Assembly: GCA_013316825.1 (NCBI GenBank) | Contig: WSLY01000001.1 | Location: forward strand, 1-64,000 | DNA length: 64,000 nt | Source: Lachnospiraceae bacterium | Lineage (GTDB): Bacteria; Bacillota; Clostridia; Lachnospirales; Lachnospiraceae | Direction: 5' to 3' | Part shown: positions 56,321 through 64,000 of the stretch, piece by piece | How the letters are laid out: each line of letters starts with the position of its first letter | How positions within the stretch are numbered: the first letter of the stretch is position 1 | The notes under the pieces: model-generated | Seen by the model: the letters and a program-made list of their open reading frames with translations, nothing else | Told to the model about the DNA's origin: nothing | Database searches by the model: none | Made by a program: the position numbers and the translations under genes

Positions 56321-57239
56321 TGAGCAGGATGTCATAACAAGAATCAATGCGCGTTACACTTCAATGAGTAAAAGCCATAAAACAATTGCGGGATACATAA
56401 AGGAACACTATGAGCAGGCGGTTTTTATGACGGCGGCAAAGCTGGGTGAGGAGTTGGGAATCAGCGAATCGACAGTGGTCCGTTTTGCATCGGGAATCGG
56501 CTACGACGGGTATCCTGAATTTCAGAAGGCGCTGGAAAACTGGGTGAAGGACAAGCTGAGCGCGGTACAGAAGATAGGGGTGAAATATGGGCATAGCAGC
56601 CAGTCGGAAATATTGTCCTCCGTGCTTACGGCAGATATAGAAAAGATTCAGGATACCATAGCAAATCTGGATGCAAATGCCTTTGAGATGGCGGTGAGCG
56701 CTATCCTTGAGGCTGAGAATGTGTATGTTATCGGGCTTAGGAGTTGTGCGCCGCTTGCGGACTTTCTGCACTTTTATTTAAATATGGTGCGTGGCAACGT
56801 GAGGCTTTTGAATACTACCAGCGTAAGCGAGACCTTTGAGCAGATGATTCGAATTGACGAAAAGGATGTGATAATAGGCATTAGTTTTCCCAGATATTCC
56901 ATGCGCACGCTGAAAGCATTGGAATTTGCAAATGACAGAAATGCCAAAGTTATCAGCATCACGGACACCATTCATTCGCCCATGTGCCTGTATTCTTCCA
57001 TGAATCTGCTGGCGAGAAGCGATATGGTATCCATTGTGGATTCACTGGTTGCGCCTTTAAGCGTAATTAATGCAGTGGTGGTGGCTCTGTGCTTAAAACG
57101 TCCCACCGAGGTCAAACGGAATCTGGAGATGCTGGAGAGTGCATGGAACAACTATCAGGTGTACTTGAATGATGAAATTAATTTTATTGACGAGGCGCCT
57201 GTGCTGCACAATCCATTGTGGAAGACAGAGGGCAGATGA
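56313..57239 (+). CDS. MurR/RpiR family transcriptional regulator (HTH plus SIS)
   Basis: SKSHKTIAGYIKEHYEQAVFMTAAKLGEELGISESTVVRFASGIGYDGYPEFQKAL; SIS region VYVIGLRSCAPLADFL. Confidence 0.93.
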   Translation: MDSEQDVITRINARYTSMSKSHKTIAGYIKEHYEQAVFMTAAKLGEELGISESTVVRFASGIGYDGYPEFQKALENWVKDKLSAVQKIGVKYGHSSQSEILSSVLTADIEKIQDTIANLDANAFEMAVSAILEAENVYVIGLRSCAPLADFLHFYLNMVRGNVRLLNTTSVSETFEQMIRIDEKDVIIGISFPRYSMRTLKALEFANDRNAKVISITDTIHSPMCLYSSMNLLARSDMVSIVDSLVAPLSVINAVVVALCLKRPTEVKRNLEMLESAWNNYQVYLNDEINFIDEAPVLHNPLWKTEGR

Positions 57240-57286
57240 AATCTGCAGTCTGCTCTGACAGCGCGGCAGAAAGAGAAGGATAATAT

Positions 57287-58531
57287 ATGAGTAAGGTGGC
57301 GGTAGTCGGCGGCGGAGCCGCAGGCATGATGGCGGCAGTTTCTGCGGCGCAGGAAGGCAAAACGGTTGTCTTATATGAAAAAAATGAAAAACTGGGCAAA
57401 AAGCTTTTTATTACGGGAAAGGGACGCTGCAATGTTACCAATGCCTGCGAGACGGAGGAGCTGTTTGCGGGCGTGGTAAGCAATCCCAAATTTTTATACA
57501 GCGCTTTCTATGGGTTTGACAGCAGTCAGGTTATGAAATTTTTTGAGGAGGCAGGCTGTCCTTTGAAAGTGGAGCGGGGGAATCGGGTATTTCCGGTTTC
57601 GGACCATTCCTCCGATATTATAAAAGCGTTGAAAAAAAGACTGGACGAGCTTTCCGTTGCAGTGCATCTTGACACCGGCATCTGCAAGATACTGACGGAA
57701 GAGACAAAAGAAGGCTTGCAAGTGTGCGGTGTGCGGCTTTTTTCGGGAAAGGAGGAAAAGGCGGATGCGGTGGTTGTGGCGACCGGCGGTATTTCTTATG
57801 CTTCGACCGGCTCTACAGGAGACGGATACCGTTTTGCAGAGAAGACGGGGCACAGCCTGACAGAGTGTCGTCCTTCTTTGGTTCCTTTGGAAGCGGCGGA
57901 AACGTTCTGCAAGGATTTGATGGGACTTTCCCTGAAAAATGTAGAGATAGCGCTGACATATAAAGAGAAAGAGCTTTATCGGGAGTTCGGAGAGATGCTT
58001 TTTACCCATTTTGGCGTGAGCGGACCGCTGATTTTAAGCGCAAGCAGCCGTTATGTGCAGAAGGCATATGGACAGCGGGCGGCGCTTTCTATCGACTTAA
58101 AACCGGCGCTTTCTCTGGAACAGTTGGATAAAAGGCTTATCAGAGAATTTGAAGGAAATAAAAACAAGGCGTTTAAAAACGCGCTGGGCGCATTGTTTCC
58201 GGCAAAGCTGATTCCGGTAATGGTTTCTTTGTCCGGTATTGCGCCTGAAAAGCGGGTTAATGAAATTACAAAGGAAGAGAGACATGGGTTTGCCGCATTG
58301 ATAAAAGGACTGCCGCTTACCATAACAGGCTGCAGGGGCTTTGAGGAGGCAGTCATCACCATGGGCGGGGTTTCTGTCAGGGACATCAACCCCTCTACAA
58401 TGGAATCCAAAAAAGTGCACGGTCTGTTTTTTGCAGGAGAGGTGCTGGATTTGGATGCCCTGACGGGCGGCTTTAACCTGCAAATAGCCTGGTCAACAGG
58501 ATATTTGGCGGGAAAAGGCGCGGCACAATGA
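57287..58531 (+). CDS. HI0933-like NAD(P)/FAD-dependent oxidoreductase
   Basis: VAVVGGGAAGMMAAVSAAQEGKTVVLYEKNEKLGKKLFITGKGRCNVTN; LFFAGEVLDLDALTGGFNLQIAWSTGYLAG. Confidence 0.95.
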   Translation: MSKVAVVGGGAAGMMAAVSAAQEGKTVVLYEKNEKLGKKLFITGKGRCNVTNACETEELFAGVVSNPKFLYSAFYGFDSSQVMKFFEEAGCPLKVERGNRVFPVSDHSSDIIKALKKRLDELSVAVHLDTGICKILTEETKEGLQVCGVRLFSGKEEKADAVVVATGGISYASTGSTGDGYRFAEKTGHSLTECRPSLVPLEAAETFCKDLMGLSLKNVEIALTYKEKELYREFGEMLFTHFGVSGPLILSASSRYVQKAYGQRAALSIDLKPALSLEQLDKRLIREFEGNKNKAFKNALGALFPAKLIPVMVSLSGIAPEKRVNEITKEERHGFAALIKGLPLTITGCRGFEEAVITMGGVSVRDINPSTMESKKVHGLFFAGEVLDLDALTGGFNLQIAWSTGYLAGKGAAQ

Positions 58532-58557
58532 TGGAAAGCACAGAAAGGTGGAGAAAG

Positions 58558-59232
58558 ATGAGTTTTTGTATCGCGATAGACGGACCTGCCGGCGCAGGAA
58601 AAAGTACGATTGCAAGGAAACTTGCTGAAAAAATGGGAATGATATATGTGGACTCAGGCGCTATGTACCGCGCTATGGCACTGTTTATGCTGGAACAAGG
58701 AATCGGAAAAGAGGATACCGAGGCCATGAACGGTTGTTGTGGGAAAGCAGACATTACAATCCGCTATGAGAATGGAGAGCAGATAGTCTATTTAAATAAC
58801 AGAAATGTCAATTCCCTGATTCGGACGGAGGAAGTGAGTACGATGGCTTCCATTAGCTGTCAGCAGCCTGATGTGCGGAAAAAGCTGGTAAGCCTGCAAA
58901 AGGGACTGGCACGAAAAGCAGATGTGGTGATGGACGGCAGGGATATCGGTACCTGTGTGCTGCCGGATGCAGATGTCAAGATTTATCTGACGGCGAGTAG
59001 CAGCGTACGGGCAAAGAGGCGTTATGAGGAGCTTTTGGCAAAGGGGGAAGCCTGTGAGTTTGATAAAATAGAGCAGGATATTATAGAGCGCGACCACAGG
59101 GATATGACAAGAGCGGAATCACCGCTGCGGCAGGCAGAGGATGCCGTTTTGGTGGATTCCTCCGATATGACGGTGGAAGAGGTGATGGAAACCATTGTGA
59201 AAATATGCGGGGACAGGAAAAGAGGTATCTGA
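58558..59232 (+). CDS. cmk: Cytidylate kinase
   Basis: FCIAIDGPAGAGKSTIARKLAEKMGMIYVDSGAMYRAMAL; MDGRDIGTCVLPDADVKIYLTAS. Confidence 0.97.
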   Translation: MSFCIAIDGPAGAGKSTIARKLAEKMGMIYVDSGAMYRAMALFMLEQGIGKEDTEAMNGCCGKADITIRYENGEQIVYLNNRNVNSLIRTEEVSTMASISCQQPDVRKKLVSLQKGLARKADVVMDGRDIGTCVLPDADVKIYLTASSSVRAKRRYEELLAKGEACEFDKIEQDIIERDHRDMTRAESPLRQAEDAVLVDSSDMTVEEVMETIVKICGDRKRGI

Positions 59233-59233
59233 G

Positions 59234-60079
59234 TTGGAAATTCTGGCGGCTAAAAGCATGGGCTTCTGTTTTGGCGTAAAGCGTGCGGTGGAAACGGTTT
59301 ACGGACAGATTGGAAAAGGGGATATTTATACGTACGGCGCAATTGTCAACAACGAGGAAGTGGTAGAGGAACTGCGGGAAAAAGGCGTCAGGGTGATAGA
59401 GAACCGCACTGCGCTTGCCAAGGTAAAGAACGGGACGATTGTGATACGGGCGCATGGTGTGGCAAGGGATATCTATGAGCAGATAGAGAGACAGGGACTT
59501 ACGCTGGTGGATGCAACCTGTCCCTTTGTCAAGAGAATTCACGGCATTGTGGAGGAAGAGAGCAAAAAAGGCAGACAAATTGTGGTGATTGGCAATCAGG
59601 GGCATCCGGAGGTGGAAGGAATTGTAGGATGGTGCAGAACGCAGGCAATTGTCATAGATACGGCGGAAGAAGCCGAAAATTTTATGCCCGAAGAGGGAAA
59701 AGAGCTCTGTATTGTGTCTCAAACGACATTTAACTACAATAAATTTCATTATATAGTTGAAATTTTCAAGAAAAAAGTCTATAATGTTACTGTTGCGAAT
59801 ACTATCTGCAACGCAACTGAGGAGAGACAGAGGGAAGCAAAGGAAATTGCCGCCTCCGTTGACGCTATGATAGTAATAGGCGGCAGACACAGCTCCAATA
59901 CACGGAAGCTTTATGAAATTTGCAGTAAAGAATGTCCGCACACCTATTTTATACAGACACTGGATGACTTGCATTTAGAACGACCTAAAGCTGTTTCACT
60001 GGTGGGTATTACTGCGGGGGCTTCGACCCCAAACAAAATTATTGAGGAGGTTCAAAATTATGTCAGAATTAACTTTTGA
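59234..60079 (+). CDS. ispH: 4-hydroxy-3-methylbut-2-enyl diphosphate reductase
   Basis: TTG start; MGFCFGVKRAVE, IRAHGVARDIYEQ, DATCPFVKRIH, GITAGASTPNKIIEEV. Confidence 0.96.
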   Translation: MEILAAKSMGFCFGVKRAVETVYGQIGKGDIYTYGAIVNNEEVVEELREKGVRVIENRTALAKVKNGTIVIRAHGVARDIYEQIERQGLTLVDATCPFVKRIHGIVEEESKKGRQIVVIGNQGHPEVEGIVGWCRTQAIVIDTAEEAENFMPEEGKELCIVSQTTFNYNKFHYIVEIFKKKVYNVTVANTICNATEERQREAKEIAASVDAMIVIGGRHSSNTRKLYEICSKECPHTYFIQTLDDLHLERPKAVSLVGITAGASTPNKIIEEVQNYVRINF

Positions 60080-61223
60080 ACAAATGTTAGAAGAATCATT
60101 AAAGACAATACACACAGGAGAGGTAGTTGAAGGTACTGTTATTGATGTGAAGCCTGAAGAAATCGTTCTCAACATCGGATACAAGTCAGACGGCATTCTT
60201 ACCAGAAATGAATACACCAACGAACCCGGTGTGGATTTGACAACGGTAGTCAAGGTTGGCGATACCATGGAGGTAAAGGTTCTGAAAGTAAACGATGGAG
60301 AGGGACAAGTTCTCCTTACCTACAAGCGTCTGGCGGCTGACAGAGGAAATAAGAGAATCGAAGAAGCCTTCAACAACAAAGAGGTTTTGAAAGCAACGGT
60401 TGCACAGGTGCTGGAGGGCGGTTTAAGCGTTGTTGTGGAGGAAGTGAGAATCTTTATTCCGGCAAGTCTTGTTTCTGATACCTATGAGAAAGATTTAAGC
60501 AAATATGCCGGTCAGGAAATAGAATTTGTAGTCAGCGAATATAATCCTAGAAGAAGGAGGTATATTGGCGACAGAAAGCAGCTTATTGTTGCAAAGAAGG
60601 CAGAAATGCAGAGAGAGCTTTTCGAACGTATCCATGAGGGTGATATTGTGGAAGGCACCGTAAAGAATGTAACGGACTTTGGTGCGTTTGTTGATTTGGG
60701 CGGCGCCGACGGCCTGCTTCATATTTCGGAAATGTCATGGGGACGTGTGGAGCATCCCAAGAAAGTATTCAAGGTTGGCGATGTTCTTACCGTGCTTATC
60801 AAAGAAATCAATGGCAGCAAGATTGCGCTTAGCTTGAAATTTGATGACAAGAATCCTTGGAAGGATGCAGCGGAGAAATTTGCCATTGGCAATGAAGTGA
60901 CGGGTACTGTGGCAAGAATGACGGATTTCGGTGCATTTATCGAGTTAGAGCCGGGTGTGGATGCCCTGCTTCATGTTTCCCAGATTTCCAAAGAGCATGT
61001 GGAGAAGCCCTCTGACGTGTTAAAGACAGGGGACACTGTAACCGCAAAAATTGTGGATTTCAATGAAGAGGACAAGAAAATCAGCTTAAGCATCAAAGCG
61101 CTGCTGGCACCTGAGCCTGCAAAGGAAGAGGAGCCTGCTGAGGACGAGGATGCGGAAGCTGTGTCCGTAGATATTGATGCCGTGATAGCAGCAGAAAAAG
61201 AGTCTGAGGAATCCGCTGAATAA
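60060..61223 (+). CDS. rpsA: 30S ribosomal protein S1 (S1 repeats)
   Basis: FEQMLEESLKTIHTGEVVEGTVIDVKPEEIVLNIGYKSDG; EGTVKNVTDFGAFVDLGGADGLLHISEMSW; overlaps ispH by 20 nt. Confidence 0.95.
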   Translation: MSELTFEQMLEESLKTIHTGEVVEGTVIDVKPEEIVLNIGYKSDGILTRNEYTNEPGVDLTTVVKVGDTMEVKVLKVNDGEGQVLLTYKRLAADRGNKRIEEAFNNKEVLKATVAQVLEGGLSVVVEEVRIFIPASLVSDTYEKDLSKYAGQEIEFVVSEYNPRRRRYIGDRKQLIVAKKAEMQRELFERIHEGDIVEGTVKNVTDFGAFVDLGGADGLLHISEMSWGRVEHPKKVFKVGDVLTVLIKEINGSKIALSLKFDDKNPWKDAAEKFAIGNEVTGTVARMTDFGAFIELEPGVDALLHVSQISKEHVEKPSDVLKTGDTVTAKIVDFNEEDKKISLSIKALLAPEPAKEEEPAEDEDAEAVSVDIDAVIAAEKESEESAE

Positions 61224-61247
61224 AAAGAAGAACAAGAGGTTGCCTGA

Positions 61248-62039
61248 ATGACGTATGACTATGAATATTTTAAAAAAGCCATATATGATTTGACATCAAT
61301 CGATTTAAATGCGTACAAAGAAAAACAGATGAAGCGCAGAATTGATACGCTGATTAACAAAAACGGAATTCAGGAGTATGATAAATATGTTCAACTGTTA
61401 AAGACAGATAAGGAGAGGTTTGAAGAGTTCGTCAATTATCTGACGATTAATGTTTCTGAGTTTTACCGCAATCCGGACCAGTGGAGGCTTTTAGATAAGG
61501 AAATCATTCCGGAATTGCTGAACCGCTTTGGCAAGAATTTAAAGATTTGGAGTGCGGCATGTTCCACCGGCGACGAGCCTTACTCACTGGTGATGGCGCT
61601 GTCACAGCATTTGCCCTTAAGCCAGATTCACATAATGGCAACGGATTTGGACAAGCAGGTAATTGCAAAGGCAAAGGTAGGGCTTTACAATGAAAAGAGC
61701 GTTGCAGGCATACCGGAGGATTTAAAAAAGAAATACTTCACAAAGGTAGGTCCTTCTTATCAGATAGCAAAGGAAATCAAGGACAGGGTGGAATTTAAGG
61801 AGCATAATCTGTTAAAGGATACGTATCCTGTGGAATACCATCTGATAGTGTGCCGCAATGTGCTAATCTATTTTACGGAAGAAGCAAAAGAGGAAATATA
61901 CCGGAAGTTTGAAACGGCATTAAAGCCCGGTGGTCTTTTGTTTATCGGAAGTACGGAACAGATTATCAACCATAAAGAGATTGGTTTGGAACGGAAAAAT
62001 TCATTCTTTTATATCAAGCCTTTTCGTGGTGTGGTCTAA
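61248..62039 (+). CDS. cheR: Chemotaxis protein methyltransferase CheR
   Basis: NVSEFYRNPDQWRLLDKEIIPELL, IWSAACSTGDEPYSLVMAL, HLIVCRNVLIYFTEE, LFIGSTEQI. Confidence 0.95.
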   Translation: MTYDYEYFKKAIYDLTSIDLNAYKEKQMKRRIDTLINKNGIQEYDKYVQLLKTDKERFEEFVNYLTINVSEFYRNPDQWRLLDKEIIPELLNRFGKNLKIWSAACSTGDEPYSLVMALSQHLPLSQIHIMATDLDKQVIAKAKVGLYNEKSVAGIPEDLKKKYFTKVGPSYQIAKEIKDRVEFKEHNLLKDTYPVEYHLIVCRNVLIYFTEEAKEEIYRKFETALKPGGLLFIGSTEQIINHKEIGLERKNSFFYIKPFRGVV

Positions 62040-62080
62040 ATACCTGTGTAAGCGGATGAAACAGAATATATGTAAGAATG

Positions 62081-62116
62081 TCCCGCTGTTGTCATGGCAA
62101 TAGCGGGATTTTTTCG
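62081..62116 (+). terminator. Intrinsic terminator after cheR
   Basis: TCCCGCT...AGCGGGA followed by TTTTTTC. Confidence 0.85.
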
Positions 62117-62191
62117 TTAATAAAGCAGTTGTAATTTTGGGAAAGCAAACTTATACTTTGATGGTAATAACAGATTGGAAGAGGAAGTGTT

Positions 62192-64000
62192 ATGAAAAAG
62201 AAGGAAAAAGAGCAGGATGAAAATCCGTTACACAAAGAGTTTGGGATTCTCGGCAATATTCGGTATTGCTTTCAAAATATAAAAAAATACAAGCCTATAC
62301 TGATTTTGTTTATTGTACTCGGCGTGGCAATGAATTCCTTTGTACAAGTGCTCGGTACTTTCGCCAGAAAGTACGTGATTGATTTGGTGATGCTGCAGGC
62401 GGGAAGCGAAGAAAAAGATATTATGCCCTTGATAAAGCTGATTATGGTACTTCTGGCGGTTTACATAGTAGTCTGGGGGGTGGATTCCTTTAGCGACAAC
62501 CGAAGGGGTCATTATTTTATCTATGTCCGTATGAAGATGATTACGGAGCGTGTGACAAAAGCGCTTTCCATGAACTATCAGAATCTGGAAAATCCGAAAA
62601 TACTGGATATGCATGAAAAAGCATGCAGGGCAACGGGAGGCAACGACGAAGGCGTAGAGGGCATGATGCGTTCTTTCTATGATGTGCTGGTGCAGGCGAT
62701 GCTGCTCGTGATAAGCTTGTCCGTGGTGATAGTACTTGACGTGCGGCTGGTGCTTCTTATCATTGTGATTTCTGTTCTGCAGTACTTGTTTTTCCGCCAT
62801 ACGGTAAAAAGAGACAGGAAAGAGGTATGGGACAAGCTGTCTCCCACATGGCGGCGTATCAACTATATGGAACATGTGACGCAGGATTTTTCATATGCCA
62901 AGGATATCCGTCTTTTTCATATGCAGGATTGGATTTTGGGAAAGCAGCATCAGGTGCTTGCAGAAAAGCAGGAAAAAATGCTGCACAGCCGTAATTTGTG
63001 GATTTACAACAGTATCTTTGCCCATGGGATGAGTATACTGCAGAATGCTGCTATTTATGCGGTGCTGATTCTCGTATTTATGGGGAAGGGCATGACAATC
63101 GGTAATTTTACCCTGTATCTGGGGCTTGCCTCCACCTTTGCAGCCGCGCTGACGGAGGTACTTAACAGGGCGGGAGACTTGAAAAAGAACTCTCTGTGGG
63201 TGGATGATTTCCGCTCTTTTATGGGGCTTACGGACGACGAGGAAGGCGACTGTATTCCGCTGCCCAAAACAGACTGTTATACATTTACTTTTCGCAATGT
63301 ATCCTTTCGGTATGGGGGGGCAAAGAGCTATGCCCTGCAGAATGTAAATTTGACTATAAGGGCAGGCGAGCGGCTGGCGGTGGTAGGCTTAAACGGGGCG
63401 GGAAAGACCACGCTGATTAAGCTGCTTCTCAGGCTGTATGATGTAAGTGAGGGAGAAATCCTGTTAAATGGCACCAATATCAATCGTTTCAGGCGCAGGG
63501 AGTATTTTGCCCTGTTTGCGCCGGTATTTCAGAATGCGGAAATTTTTGCTTTTCCCGTTAGCGAAAATGTATCCATGAAGCCGCCGAAGGCGACGGACCG
63601 CGCTCTTGCAGAGCAGTATCTTGTGCAGGCTGGGCTTGCGGACAAGCTTGCAGAATTAAAAGACGGCGTGCAGACAGAGCTTTTAAAGGTGCTTCATGAC
63701 GATGGTGTGGATTTGTCGGGCGGAGAAAAACAGAAGCTTGCGCTGGCGAGGGCATTGTACAAGGAAGCTCCTATTATTGTGCTGGACGAGCCCACGGCGG
63801 CGTTGGACGCGCTGGCAGAATACAGACTGTATAAGAACTTTGACAAGATGATTGGAAAAAAGTCTGCCGTCTATATTTCCCACAGGCTTTCCTCCACGCG
63901 GTTCTGTGATAATATTGCCATGTTTGTGGCAGGAAAAATGGTGGAATATGGACCTCATGAGGCGCTTCTCGCCAAAAAAGGCGCTTACGCAGAAATGTTT
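62192..64000 (+). CDS. ABC transporter TMD-NBD (3' end outside the window)
   Basis: Walker A GLNGAGKTTL, LSGGEKQKLALARALYKEAPIIVLDEPTAALD; open at window end. Confidence 0.9.
   Translation, partial: MKKKEKEQDENPLHKEFGILGNIRYCFQNIKKYKPILILFIVLGVAMNSFVQVLGTFARKYVIDLVMLQAGSEEKDIMPLIKLIMVLLAVYIVVWGVDSFSDNRRGHYFIYVRMKMITERVTKALSMNYQNLENPKILDMHEKACRATGGNDEGVEGMMRSFYDVLVQAMLLVISLSVVIVLDVRLVLLIIVISVLQYLFFRHTVKRDRKEVWDKLSPTWRRINYMEHVTQDFSYAKDIRLFHMQDWILGKQHQVLAEKQEKMLHSRNLWIYNSIFAHGMSILQNAAIYAVLILVFMGKGMTIGNFTLYLGLASTFAAALTEVLNRAGDLKKNSLWVDDFRSFMGLTDDEEGDCIPLPKTDCYTFTFRNVSFRYGGAKSYALQNVNLTIRAGERLAVVGLNGAGKTTLIKLLLRLYDVSEGEILLNGTNINRFRRREYFALFAPVFQNAEIFAFPVSENVSMKPPKATDRALAEQYLVQAGLADKLAELKDGVQTELLKVLHDDGVDLSGGEKQKLALARALYKEAPIIVLDEPTAALDALAEYRLYKNFDKMIGKKSAVYISHRLSSTRFCDNIAMFVAGKMVEYGPHEALLAKKGAYAEMF

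Noticed and set aside
59081-59974. 297 aa minus-strand ORF
   Set aside because: Antisense to cmk/ispH, which are unambiguous.

Overview
This 64 kb window looks like the chromosome of a low/mid-GC Clostridia (Lachnospiraceae-like) bacterium. That placement is an inference from protein style and gene order; no rRNA is present to confirm it. Most of it is ordinary housekeeping sequence on the + strand: gdhA, two heterodimeric ABC exporter genes, rluF, ligA, metA, yraN, pgeF, era, recO, glyS, alaS, rpsU, scpAB, cmk, ispH, rpsA and cheR. There is one large minus-strand CoA-dehydratase-activase-like gene. I found no tRNA/rRNA genes, CRISPR arrays, transposases or prophage genes. The most interesting items are: (1) a VanG-type D-Ala-D-Ser ligase gene, a VanT serine racemase split into two coupled ORFs, and pgeF, followed by a two-component system; (2) a ~66 bp dispersed repeat found both in-frame inside an ABC transporter linker and in the leader of a giant histidine kinase, plus a 15-mer leader motif (GCGCAGAAATGRRGA) at four loci; (3) a dense nested-hairpin cluster before rluF; (4) a sigma-70-like protein lacking region 4, overlapping an uncharacterised ORF; (5) a Na+-pump decarboxylase locus with two different carboxyltransferases; (6) hairpin/leader-peptide architecture at the starts of both D,D-carboxypeptidase genes; (7) a LytM-domain putative anti-sigma factor with all catalytic residues replaced. 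All statements come from reading the sequence by eye. No database search or folding calculation was run.
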